From: Azolla caroliniana | Taxonomy: Eukaryota; Polypodiophyta | NCBI GenBank assembly: GCA_043228905.1 | Contig: JBHGNT010000015.1 | Coordinates: 2,542,001 to 2,606,000 of the forward strand | Direction of reading: 5' to 3' | Length of the DNA: 64,000 nt | Part shown: in pieces, positions 1 to 9,123 of the stretch | How the letters are laid out: every line of letters starts with the position of its first letter | Position numbering within the stretch: position 1 is the stretch's first letter | The notes under the pieces: generated by a model | Databases searched by the model: none | Seen by the model: only the letters and a program-made list of their open reading frames with translations | What the model was told of the DNA's origin: nothing | Translations under genes and position numbers: made by a program

Positions 1-714
1 CTTCCCACAGTGGAAGCATGTGGGTCTTCCTCTTGACTGCGACCGGGTCCCCGACTTCTCCCGTCTTTGCGGACTCCGGTTCCATTGTCTTCCCCGTTCC
101 GATTCGGTAAGCAGCGCCTTCGAGTCGGAGGCTGGTTCTTTATCTCTCCGACGCGCTTCTTCGTTCAAAATACTTGTCTTTACCGTTTGTAGGGACAAGT
201 TATCTTCGGTGCAGGAGGTGCTGAGAGTCACCACCAAGTTCTCCCAGCTTTCCGGCAATGTACACATCAGAATGATGGCTTGCATTGCATCCTCCAACGG
301 GAACTTGATCGCCGCAAGCTGGTTCACGAATCCCATGAACGTGCTTACGTGTTCCACCATACTCTCGCTGTCCCGGTACTTGAGGTTCACTATCTTCCTC
401 ATCAGGGAGGTCCGGTTCAACGCATTCTTCCTCTCGTAGAGGCCCGACAGCTTCCGCCACATCTCATATGCGTTGGTGTCGTTCGCCACATGTTGTAGAA
501 CACTTACATCGACATATTGCCGGATCGTCGCTACGGCTTTCCGGTTCAGGAGCTTCCACTCCGACTCTATTACTCCCTTGGGTATCTCGGCATTGTCGAT
601 CGGTTCGTACAGGTCTCGGACGATGAGAAGGTCTTCCATCTTTATCTTCCAGTCGGCGTAGTTCTGTGAGTTCAACACCATCATGCCCGGAGGCCCACTA
701 CCGCCGCCTTCCAT
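1..714 (-). CDS. Ty1/copia Gag (5' part, open at window edge)
   Basis: Reading the minus strand from the ATG at 714 gives 238 codons with no stop up to base 1, so the gene continues off the left edge. It starts just after the primer-binding site, as expected for gag. The protein has the copia Gag pattern: an N-terminal segment with YADWKIKMEDLL, a central region with MWRKLSGLYERKNALNR and LMRKIVNLKYRDSESM, then NQLAAIKFPLEDAMQ. A CFHCGK at the very edge is the start of the CCHC zinc knuckle that binds RNA. Gag would form the virus-like particle in the cytoplasm. The frame is undamaged over the visible part, so this copy may be fairly young. Certain as copia Gag; whether the rest of the element is intact cannot be seen. 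Confidence 0.93.
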   Translation of the reverse strand, partial: MEGGGSGPPGMMVLNSQNYADWKIKMEDLLIVRDLYEPIDNAEIPKGVIESEWKLLNRKAVATIRQYVDVSVLQHVANDTNAYEMWRKLSGLYERKNALNRTSLMRKIVNLKYRDSESMVEHVSTFMGFVNQLAAIKFPLEDAMQAIILMCTLPESWENLVVTLSTSCTEDNLSLQTVKTSILNEEARRRDKEPASDSKALLTESERGRQWNRSPQRREKSGTRSQSRGRPTCFHCGK

Positions 715-730
715 TTTCTGTGTTAACCGT

Positions 731-742
731 GCTCTGATACCA
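731..742 (-). promoter_or_regulatory. Copia primer-binding site (initiator Met tRNA)
   Basis: On the minus strand this reads TGGTATCAGAGC, the usual PBS of plant copia elements, complementary to the 3' end of initiator methionine tRNA. It lies three bases after the LTR end and about 17 bases before the gag ATG. Confidence 0.95.
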
Positions 743-745
743 CTT

Positions 746-1407
746 TGTTAAACACAATGCTCGGCCACAACCGAGGAATAGGATCAACTCCCAGAAAACA
801 GGAAATACAAAATACACGAAGACAACAGAGAGAAAGGTACACAGGATGTTTTGCGTGGAAAACCCTAAATGGGAAAAAACCACGGGAGTCCTCAAACTCC
901 AACTATCACTATAAACAGAGATGTACAATGGTGAAGCTACAAGGCAACAACCTTGAGCTCACTGTCTTCGCCACAGGCGGCGGCAATACACAGAGGCGTC
1001 GACCTCTTCCTTTCTCTCTCTTTCTCTCTCGGCTGCTCTCACTTCGCTCCCTCGGCTGAAAACATAAAATGAGCAACAACATCTAAACTGTTTGCCCTAA
1101 GTCATATTTATACACATATGACTTTCGGGCTATTTACAAATATAGCCTCAAGGGCCCTTGGCAAACATATTCACAAATATGTCCCCGCATCCGGATCTCT
1201 CTCCGGGTACATTCGTCATCCGGCTCCGTAGCCGGGGTCTTCAGCATCCGGCTCCGTAGCCGGGGTCTTCATCATCCGGATCCGTAGCCGGGTACTCTTC
1301 ATCCGGCTTCATGCCGGGTACTCTTCATCATCCGGTTCCGTAACCGCAACCGGGCTTGCCGTCATTCATCTCCGGACATCCCATCCGGAGGGACCGAGAT
1401 CCCAACA
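746..1407 (-). repeat. 5' LTR of the left-edge copia element
   Basis: The 662-bp LTR begins TGTTGGGATC at 1407 and ends TTTAACA at 746 on the minus strand, so the ends are TGTT...AACA. It is followed by the PBS and gag in the correct order. A related, diverged LTR stretch lies at 63290-63585 in the opposite orientation. The partner 3' LTR would be off the left edge, so neither age nor target duplication can be judged. U3 holds CCGG-rich short repeats (separate entry). Confidence 0.9.
1190..1375. repeat. CCGG-rich palindromic tandem repeats in copia LTR
   Basis: Four to five imperfect units of about 30 bp are seen. Each centres on a palindrome like CCGGCTCCGTAGCCGG followed by GGTCTTCATC or GGTACTCTTCATC. 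They sit in the U3 half of the LTR and could form short hairpins. Similar CCGG/GCCGG-rich stretches occur in three other elements (17065-17150, 31070-31200, 61905-62070). Confidence 0.75.
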
Positions 1408-1820
1408 TATTTTACATCAAACGACAAAACCATATTTTTCTTTAAATGGGAAAACCAGATATAACCACACATGTTAGAGCTCATTTCTTTGTCCACCATC
1501 CTCACCATTGCTTCCATTTGATGTAAGATGGGGATGTTACAGTATAGGTGAAGAGATTCACCAACTATGCATTTACTTCGAGAGTCCGAGTATCACACTC
1601 AATTACAATGCCCCACCTTGGATAACACTTTAGTTTGCTTTCACCATGTTGCTAATATGCACAATCTTCATTCTCAATCACACTTTTTTTTTGTAAAAAG
1701 TCTTGACCACTAAGAGTTGCTACTCACATCCACGGATATTATGTAAAACATGGTCTACTTTTGGTTCCATAATCCATATTTGATATTCGAGGATGATAAT
1801 AAATCTATTTATACATCTCT
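1408..1820. repeat. Dispersed repeat, family shared with 34820-35200
   Basis: This non-coding stretch aligns by eye with 34820-35200: ACATGTTAGAG, then a block like AAGTATCACACT and a block like GAGAGTTACTACTCA occur in the same order and spacing. The copia LTR abuts it. No coding potential was seen and the repeat class is unknown. Confidence 0.6.
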
Positions 1821-1964
1821 TTTATAGTAATTGTCTTACTTACTATGATGAGCTATTATGCTATCAACACGAGGTTATGAATATAAATGAGCTTACAATC
1901 TCCACATAGTTAATATAACCTTCACATAGAACTAGGTCCACATTTAGTTAATATAAATGAGGTC

Positions 1965-1967
<3 letters not shown>

Positions 1968-1996
<29 letters not shown>
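1968..1996. repeat. (CT)n microsatellite
   Basis: A perfect CT run of 29 bp. The flanks to 2383 have no recognisable gene. Confidence 0.97.
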
Positions 1997-1999
<3 letters not shown>

Positions 2000-2382
2000 G
2001 CCTTACATGTGCACACACCCAAATGGAACTAGGATGAGAGACTAAAAAATTGCCATAGTCATACATTGACATTAACCCAATATGTTTGTACATCATCCTA
2101 TCTAGTCATTCCATGCCATTTTAAACACAAGAAGGCCAATCACCCTTCTCATTTGTGGTCATGTTGTTGAGCTTGGGAATAAATCCTATAGAGGATTTGA
2201 TTGAGCAAATCATATGTAAATGTGTGCTCTTCTCTTTTACCAAGAGTGCATTTCACATTATGACGTGAAACATTCAAGAGCATTTGATAATGCTTCTCAC
2301 AATCAATCACCCAATTCATTATTTAACTTGAGTCACACTCCCAACCTCCCTCTATTAATGCATGCGCGTGTGCGCACATAAC

Positions 2383-2383
<1 letters not shown>

Positions 2384-2449
<66 letters not shown>
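2384..2449. repeat. (CA)n microsatellite
   Basis: A perfect CA run of about 66 bp. An apparent minus-strand ORF across it is only the repeat read as Cys-Val. I see nothing recognisable from here to 2900. Confidence 0.98.
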
Positions 2450-2452
<3 letters not shown>

Positions 2453-2902
2453 TATATACACTTTGTTTAGGCATAAGGGAGATATTAAGAAACATGCATG
2501 AGCCACATGTGGCACCGACAAAGGAGGCACTCTTGTGACACTTGATTTGGGTACCATAGCTTTAGGTTTGATGATGATAAGATATAATCTCTCTCTCTAA
2601 ATGAGACTTTTATGTTTTAGGTCCGCGAAGATTATAATATACCATCAAAATAACCTGTCTTTCTTTCATTTATACCAAACATTCCATTCCTCATGATGAA
2701 AACATGACCAATTGTTGTGACAACATCATCTGTACTTTGTACTACTTGTAAAAAGGAAGTTGATCCAAGAACCAATTATTTCCTTGCAATAAGAAGTAAG
2801 TATAAGCATTTCCAATAACTTTTCAATATTTAAGAAAAATTATACACTTCCTCTGTATGGTATGCATTGAAAAGTAGAAAATATTGCAGTTATTATGCCT
2901 TG

Positions 2903-3285
2903 CAATGTTTTTTTTCCAAAAAAGGAGCTACTCTCCCATGAGTCAGGAGAGATTTTTATAGAAAGACTATACAAGTATATAAGTCGGGGAATCACCCCGA
3001 ACTGAGTTCAAGAATATGAGACTACGTACATATCCTCTCTTACTGTCTACTTAATGTAAGTAAGTATGTAGAACTATAAACTAGTGGCAATCATTATGGG
3101 TCAGCACGAGCTCGATCCTCTGGCCTTCAATGGAGGGAGGGTGGAAGTTGAGTAGGAAACAACGAACGTGGGGGATGGTAGTTCCAACTCGGGGAGTTTC
3201 CTCCTTGCCTCACCATCAATGTGTTCCTCCATTTTTGTCAAAAGCGTAAGGGGGCAGTGACCACGTCGTCGGAGTGGCCACAAAC
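2903..3285 (-). repeat. LINE-like 3' end, copy A
   Basis: On the minus strand the stretch ends in an A-rich tail preceded by a segment containing CTCATGGGAGAGTAGCTCC. It matches, with substitutions, the opposite-strand stretch at 5030-5385 (for example TGGTAGTTCCA and GGAATC...CCGA segments in the same order). A third copy of the terminal part lies at 7258-7380. Repeated 3'-anchored truncation with A-rich ends suggests a non-LTR retrotransposon. The parent is not identified. Confidence 0.55.
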
Positions 3286-4182
3286 CTCATCCAACTACCC
3301 TCGTAGCTTGCATGGTTTTAGTCATTGGGTTATGTATGCATAGAAGCTTGTTTTTGGTGATACTCCATTGGCTTTTGTTGTTATGTCTCCTTAGCAAATC
3401 AGGCTGATTTCTATTTTAGTGTCCAAAAAATATTAATAAGAAGAGTGAGATTTATTAAAGTTTATAAGAAACATGTTTGTGTTCAGAAGTGGAAGGATCG
3501 CGCATTCCATTATTAGATTCCTTTTATAATCTGTGGTTTTAAGCAATTTTCAGAAAGTTGATGCACCAATATCACATGTCGTAAATAACATATAAATTTT
3601 GTTGTTTTTTTTGAGATTTAACAAGTGTCAAAATGATCATTTCTAAAATTCAATAGTTTTTCGATAAATGTTTAAACGTTGATGGTCTACAAATATGAAA
3701 TGTAGTTAACTTAAGGAAAATCAGAATGGTTAATTCAACGCACAAGTTAAGATTAATGGTTTCACCATCTTGAGGAGATGTAGGCTCCATAAATGTTATC
3801 AACATCTATAAATTTAGTGCTCATCAACATCCATAAAGTCAGAACTCCAAAAATGTAGACAATATTCATGAACTATTAAAACTGTCAAACCTACATGTAA
3901 ACATTAATATATTCTTCGAATATATCATATAGTTATTAGGGTATCCACACTGCTCGTCTCTTCTTCCTTTTGGGAACTCTCCTTGAAAATTTGTGTAGTA
4001 GTATCTACTCCACATAGGCTAGCAATAGTAGGGCCCTTTACTAGCTCGTCGTCAAAATGTTCACTAGCTAATGGAGGAATTGGTTCATGCGATCAATGGT
4101 GAAAATGTTAAGGCTTTAATCCTCATGTGAATGAAACTCACTTGCTCATCCAAATTTTGTTAGTGTAAAGTCATACACAATG
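3286..4182. other. Non-coding, nothing recognised
   Basis: AT-rich sequence with no long ORF, no RNA gene and no repeat that I could match elsewhere in the window. Confidence 0.6.
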
Positions 4183-4929
4183 ATTACCATCGACACAATT
4201 ATTTTAAAAATAGAGATTTCAGTACAATTTGATACAATGTACGAATTCAGATTGCAGTACAATTCGATACTCAAGTTCAATGTGTTTTCGTCACAATTCG
4301 ATTCTTAGTATCAAATTCCGGTTCAAAGTTTTTATTTTATTTCGAAAAAAAATAAAATTCAAAACTTTAAACCTGAATTCATTACTAAGTATCGAATTGT
4401 GATGAAAACATCACAATTCAAAATTGGAATTCAATACTAAGTATTGAATTGTGATGAAAATAGGGCGTTTTCATTACAATTAGATACTTAGTAATGAGTT
4501 CAGGTTTAAAGTTTTTTTTTTTCTTCATAAGTATTGAATTGTGATGAAAGCATCACAATTCGAAACTTGAATTTGATACTTAGTATCGAGTTCAGGTTTA
4601 AAGTAACCTCAACCCGATACTAAGTATTGACTTGAACTCGATACTTATTATCGAGTTGTGATGAAAACAAGGTGTTTTCATCACAATACTAAGCTTTTCA
4701 TCACAATTCGATAGTTAGTATTGAATTTAGGTTTCGAATTGTGATGCTTTCATCACAATTTGATACTTATGAAAAACTAAACCTTTAAACCTGAACTCGA
4801 TACTAAGAATCCAATTGTGATGAAAACACTTTTAACTTGAGTATCGAATTGTATTGCAATCTGAATTCGTTACATTGTATCGAATTGTATTGAAATCTCT
4901 GTTTTTAGAATAATTGGGTCGATGGTAAT
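4183..4929. mobile_element. Fold-back (long inverted repeat) element, about 747 bp
   Basis: The two ends are inverted copies: the left begins ATTACCATCGAC and the right, reverse complemented, begins the same way. The arms stay similar for about 350 bp each, so almost the whole element can fold on itself. The interior is built of repeated short modules such as TCGATACTAAGTATCGA, AATTGTGATG and CATCACAATT, which are palindromic themselves. No ORF. A clear target-site duplication could not be defined. It could be a fold-back MITE or a hairpin-forming locus; the class is unknown. Confidence 0.75.
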
Positions 4930-5029
4930 AGTGAAGTCAATTTTTGCTGAAAAGACCTTGGCAAATACATCAGATGTTAAGGTGTATTAGAATAAAGCAC
5001 ACTATGAAAGGTTCAAGAGTTAAAAGGAG

Positions 5030-5385
5030 AATTTGCTTGTTTGCGCTTTTGGCATAAATGGTGGAACAAGCCTATGGTGACACAAGGAGGAAGTGGCCCG
5101 AGGTGGAACTACCAGCCCCCACACTGGCTGTTTCTGGCTCACTTACCACCCTCCCTTCGCTGTCGAGGCCAGGAGGTGTCTCGTACTAGCCATCACTGAA
5201 GGGCACTGTTTTTAGCTATAGGTACTTACATTAAGTGGTTAGTCTGAAAGGCGATGTAACTAGTCTCATTTTCTTGAACCTGATCGGAGCGAGATTCCCC
5301 GTTCTATGTGTAAGCCTCCTTGTACAGTCTCTTTGTAATAATTCTTCCTAACTAATGGGAAAGTAGCTTCATTTACAACAAGAGG
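5030..5385 (+). repeat. LINE-like 3' end, copy B (inverted relative to copy A)
   Basis: This plus-strand stretch matches copy A at 2903-3285 in inverted orientation. It ends with TAACTAATGGGAAAGTAGC and a TTGTACAG...TTTGTAATAA stretch typical of LINE 3' UTRs. With copy A it encloses about 1.75 kb containing the fold-back element. The parent LINE is not identified. Confidence 0.55.
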
Positions 5386-5401
5386 GTAGGTTTATATAGG
5401 G

Positions 5402-5404
<3 letters not shown>

Positions 5405-5445
<41 letters not shown>
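5405..5445. repeat. (GA)n microsatellite
   Basis: A perfect GA run of about 41 bp in a purine-rich stretch downstream of the Penelope-like ORF. Confidence 0.97.
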
Positions 5446-5448
<3 letters not shown>

Positions 5449-5618
5449 GATGGGAGAGAGGGAAACGGGGAATTGTGATAGGCAAAGGATTGATTAGTGA
5501 AAGTGGGTTAGAGGGGGGTTATATGTATGTATATGATAAGTGATAGGTGGGGGTGGGTGTGGGGGTGGGCTCTAAGAAGAGGGGGATTATAGGGGTGGGA
5601 TATAAAAGGCATATAGTA

Positions 5619-6395
5619 TTAAGTGGGAGTATTTATGGATTTATATTTAGTTTTGACGAGAAGGGAATGAATGGACTTAGACTTAGTCCAACATATGAAG
5701 GGTCGCGGTAGTTTGGATAGTTGGGGATGTATGGCTAAATCTGCGTGGAGGTTTTCTAGCATGTCGTGAATTCCTAATCTAGGGGTATCTTTCGTATACC
5801 TAAGTTTGAAGATGATAGGTATAAGGGTACTTTTAGGTTTTCTACTAAATACTAGTGATTTCCTAGCGTTAAATGGGACCTTTTTATAATTCTCTAATAT
5901 AAAAGAAAGGGGATATCCTCTCTTAACTAATCTACTAAAAAATAGTTTTTTCATTCGAAGGAAACCTAAGGGGGTACTTTCTCTAATTAGGTATCGTTTT
6001 AGTTCATTAATAATAAAATGACGTTTTAAGTGAAGGGGGTGAACTGACGAGAATGAGAGATACTGGTAGGCATTTTGGGGCTTTTGGTAGCAATTAAAGG
6101 AGAAATGTGAATTCTTTAGGTTAATCCATAAATCTAAGAACGGTAATCTAAAGGGAGAAGTGGTGATGGTAATTTTGATGCAATTATTAGTGGAGGTGTT
6201 ATAGGACTGGAGGTAATTTTCTAATTCGGGTTTAGTACCTGTCCATATCCCGAATGCATCATCTATATATCTAGTGAAATAAAAAAGATTAGGGTGTGAT
6301 GGTTGGGAGTTCTCTAAGTGAGCTAAGAATAGGCATGCATAAACTACAGAAAAATTACTACCCATGGCTGTACCCTTGACTTGTTGATAGATCAT
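5619..6395 (-). pseudogene. Penelope-like element reverse transcriptase, 5'-truncated
   Basis: A 258-residue ORF on the minus strand; the frame stays open upstream to a stop near 6465. It carries Penelope-type RT motifs in order: YQQVKGTAMGS (palm motif before the catalytic centre), RYIDDAFGIW (the catalytic YIDD box), FLDLWI, QKPQNAYQYL, FSSVHPLH, then LVKRGYP and a thumb-like region ending near residue 258. The N-terminal half of RT, including the part with the first catalytic Asp, is missing. No GIY-YIG endonuclease follows the stop; only GA-rich sequence does. The QKP.N.Y.YL and HP pattern recalls endonuclease-lacking (Athena/Coprina-type) elements, which are associated with chromosome ends in other organisms. 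Penelope-like RT is confident; the subgroup is inference. Confidence 0.85.
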
Positions 6396-6465
6396 GTCAT
6401 CAAAGGATAGAACTAGCGAATTGAGCTCTTTTGAGCATTTCTTCGCATGTACCTGCAGTGGCGTT

Positions 6466-7257
6466 CAAGTAATGTCCTTTCCGGTAATGCTATACGGAAG
6501 AAGGAGGAGACTCACAAAATGGCAGAAGCTAACAAAGCTTTTGCCCATTTTCGTTAGTTTCAAGCTTGTTCCAATCCACAATAAAAAAGTCATCAAAGGA
6601 TAGAAAGTGATATTCTAACGTGAGTGCAAATGATATGTAAGGAGTGACTCTCATGAAAGGAGTGATCACAATGATGCAAATAACTCCTGAATGTATATTT
6701 TGTGCAATGATATGTAACAGATTTAGACAACATTTTATTCAATGATATACAAAAGCTGATTGTTTTGAAATCATTTGGTTTTAATTTCTTTAAGATCTAA
6801 AAAATGATTAGTTGTCATTTTTTCTTTAAAATACACAAAGTTACTTTTCGTATTTGGCCAAATTTTGACACTTTCCAATTTTACCAAATGGTGAAATTTT
6901 TAGCTTTTTCATCAAGTTTTCGAGAACATGTGATATTGGTATTAAGACGTTTTGTGAAATGGCCAAAAAAGCCCCAAAATTGGACAGAATATTCCTTATC
7001 CTTCCATTTGTGCGCGATCCTTCCACTTGTGAACGCAAACATGTTAAGAGTGGAAGAACAGAGAAGAGTAACTAATAAATTTTTCTCGGATTTCTATTCA
7101 AAGTTTTTAATATATAAATTTAATATTTTATTGTGAAGCATCATTTAGCTTATTTACATGATAGTTCAACATTGCATGCGAGAATTCCATACATTTCTAG
7201 AGTTTCAAGTACCTATCATGAACTCGATTAAATGTTGAGACTCTTTATTTTAGTCTT
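6466..7257. other. Non-coding, nothing recognised
   Basis: AT-rich sequence. The ORFs of up to 110 codons here match no family I know and lack convincing coding character. Confidence 0.5.
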
Positions 7258-7443
7258 TTTTTTTCGAGAAAAAAATATTTCCCATTAGTTAGGTGAATCA
7301 CATATACAAATAAGGCCATGTACACTCTAAGTATCTACAAATACTCTACTATTTACAAGTCACTTTCATATATATTTGGCTATCGTTGTGTGACACCTTA
7401 GATAAAAAGTGGGGGGGGGGGGGTAAATCGTTTTCCTTGTAAC
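7258..7443 (-). repeat. LINE 3' end, copy C (interrupted by the sushi-like element)
   Basis: On the minus strand it ends CCTAACTAATGGGAAATA followed by an A-rich tail, matching copies A and B. A poly-G run lies at 7411-7424. The sushi-like element is inserted at GTAAC (7439-7443), and LINE coding remnants on the same strand resume at about 13230. The two parts are probably one LINE split by the insertion. Confidence 0.6.
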
Positions 7444-7499
7444 TGTCATGATAACAGTCACATCATGCATCGAAAGGATCATGACACTCACATTATGAC

Positions 7500-7557
7500 T
7501 CGAAAGGATTTGAACCCACGACCTTGTTGTACACATGTCAAATCCTTAACCATTGTA
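7500..7557 (-). other. Antisense tRNA-like A-box/B-box module in U3 of copy 1
   Basis: On the minus strand AATGGTTAAGG (A-box-like, within 7538-7555) is followed by GGGTTCAAATCC (B-box, 7506-7517), spaced about as in tRNA genes. Stems are degenerate, so it is not a functional tRNA. An equivalent and better preserved module is in the LTRs of copy 2 (23097-23155). The same module recurs in the 3' LTR of copy 1 at about 12810-12867. Confidence 0.65.
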
Positions 7558-7757
7558 TTAATATTCTTATATGTATAGTCTCTAGAATATGAAATCTAAT
7601 ATCATAGGAATATTCTATATTACTCTACATTCTAGAATGACCTAGAGTATTCTAGAGTGTTCTATACCACTAGAACCTTCTAGAATACTCTAGAGATCTT
7701 CTAGATTACTCTACATTCTAGGATAACCTAGAATATTCTAGAGAGTTCTCTATTACT

Positions 7758-7802
7758 TATAAATAGGGATCTACCACCCATCCCAAACCTAAATTGGTTC
7801 AA
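7758..7802 (+). promoter_or_regulatory. TATA box and predicted RNA 5' end (self-primer)
   Basis: TATAAATA starts at 7758. AAATTGGTTCAA at 7791-7802 starts 33 nt later, where the RNA is expected to begin. Its reverse complement is present at 7917-7928, three bases past the LTR. In copy 2 the same 33-nt distance holds (16949 to 16982). Confidence 0.75.
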
Positions 7803-7916
7803 CGCCATTTTGTAGCCTACTCTTTGTAATCCATTTTACGCTTCAATATAATAATTCTCTTTCAATTATCTCTCTATCTCTTTTTCTCTCTCTTTCTCTC
7901 TCTCAGTCTTGACAGT

Positions 7917-7928
7917 TTGAACCAATTT
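7917..7928 (+). promoter_or_regulatory. Self-complementary primer-binding site of copy 1
   Basis: TTGAACCAATTT is fully complementary over 12 nt to 7791-7802 in R. This is the arrangement used by Tf1, where the RNA's own 5' end folds back and is cleaved to prime minus-strand cDNA. No tRNA-type TGG PBS is present here. Confidence 0.75.
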
Positions 7929-8002
7929 TCTTCCTTTCATCTCTTCGTCTTCCACAAACCCTAACAAGTTCTCTTCTTCCTTCTCCTCTCCCCTCATAAG
8001 CT

Positions 8003-9123
8003 ATGGAGTCCGTGAGCAAACAAGAATACATGCGTGTTCTTTCTGAGCTCGACATGCTCACGAATAAATTTGTCGCATTAGAGCATGAGAATCAAAGGCT
8101 ACTTGGAGATCTACAACACGTGAGCGCCGAAAAAGCTCAACAATATGAAGAGTTATCACAGCGGGTTCATCAACTTGAGGCGACTATATTGTCATTACGA
8201 GAGCAAGCGTCGGGGGCTCAGAACTCCCCTAGAGAGCCAAAGATCAGCCTCCCTGCCAAGTTTGATGGTACGAGGTCTTTATTTCGAGGCTTTTTGAATC
8301 AAGTTCGTTTAGTTATTTAGCTACATCCCAATCGGTATCCAACTGATGCTGCTCGTGTGGGATTAGTGGGAACTTTGCTATGCGGTACGGCGTTAGCATG
8401 GTTCGCACCACTTCTCGAGAAGAAATCACCATTGCTGGAGGATTTCGAGGCCTTTGTTAAAGAGTTTCAAGCTAGTTTCGGAGACACCGACAGCACTAGG
8501 ACAGCGATAAACAAGATTCGAAGGCTCCGACAAGGAGATCGTCCCGCGTCATCTTATGCAGCCGATTTCCGTCTCTTGGCATGCGATATCCCTTGGGATG
8601 AGGCAGCTTTAATGGATCAATTCCGTCAAGGTTTGAGAAATGATGTCAAAGATCTTCTTCTTACTTTCCCTGAAGATCCGAAGTCACTTACAGAAGCCAT
8701 TAGTCGAGCTGTGCGATGTGATAATCGCCTATTTGAGCGACGTTCTGAGCGCCAACAAATGTTACGCCGCCAACCTGAACAGACTTACGCTTCCGTAGTC
8801 GCAACGCCTCCACAAGTTTCTAGACCCATTACAAGGGATGGCCCAACTCCGATGGAAATAGAGTCAACACAACGTCGTGGGCCGTTATCAGATGCTGAGA
8901 AGCAACGACGTCGAGCGCATCGCCTCTGCCTGTATTGTGGTGGTCCAGGACATATAGCTGTAAATTGTCCACATAAACCTAGGCGTCAAGTATACCAAGT
9001 GCCCATGAAAACCCTACATCGAGTTCTATTGTTACTTCTAATAACATAAATAAGCCTCATAGTCCATGTCATGAGAATAGATTCGATGTCTTGAGTCAAT
9101 TAGAGGATGTGTTAAACGAGTAA
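8003..9123 (+). pseudogene. Gag of sushi-like copy 1 (one nonsense codon and one frameshift)
   Basis: The ATG at 8003 begins a protein with a heptad-rich N-terminus (about residues 5-75, likely coiled coil), a capsid-like domain (FRGFLNQVRLVI through RTAINKIRRLRQGDRP and FRQGLRNDVKDLL), and a CCHC knuckle CLYCGGPGHIAVNC near 8935-8975. TAG at 8318-8320 interrupts it; copy 2 has a Glu codon at the same place. After the knuckle the frame runs into a premature stop at 9049. One frame over, the sequence continues to LSQLEDVLNE and a stop at 9121-9123, matching LSQLEEELND in copy 2, so a 1-nt loss near 8985-9003 is likely. Gag would form the particle; this copy cannot make a normal one without readthrough or help. 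Confidence 0.88.

Larger units (their letters stand above)
7444..7914 (+). repeat. 5' LTR of sushi-like copy 1
   Basis: 471 bp, TGTCATGATA...CTTGACA, with no difference seen from the 3' LTR. U3 contains repeated TCTAGAATA/TCTAGAG motifs and an antisense tRNA-like stretch. TATAAATA is at 7758-7765. The 3' third is CT-rich. Confidence 0.96.

Noticed and set aside
2333-2557. ORF over the CA repeat
   Set aside because: It is the microsatellite translated as Cys-Val.
5400-5618. GIY-YIG endonuclease downstream of the Penelope-like RT
   Set aside because: All frames after the stop are GA- or G-rich low-complexity sequence with no such motif.
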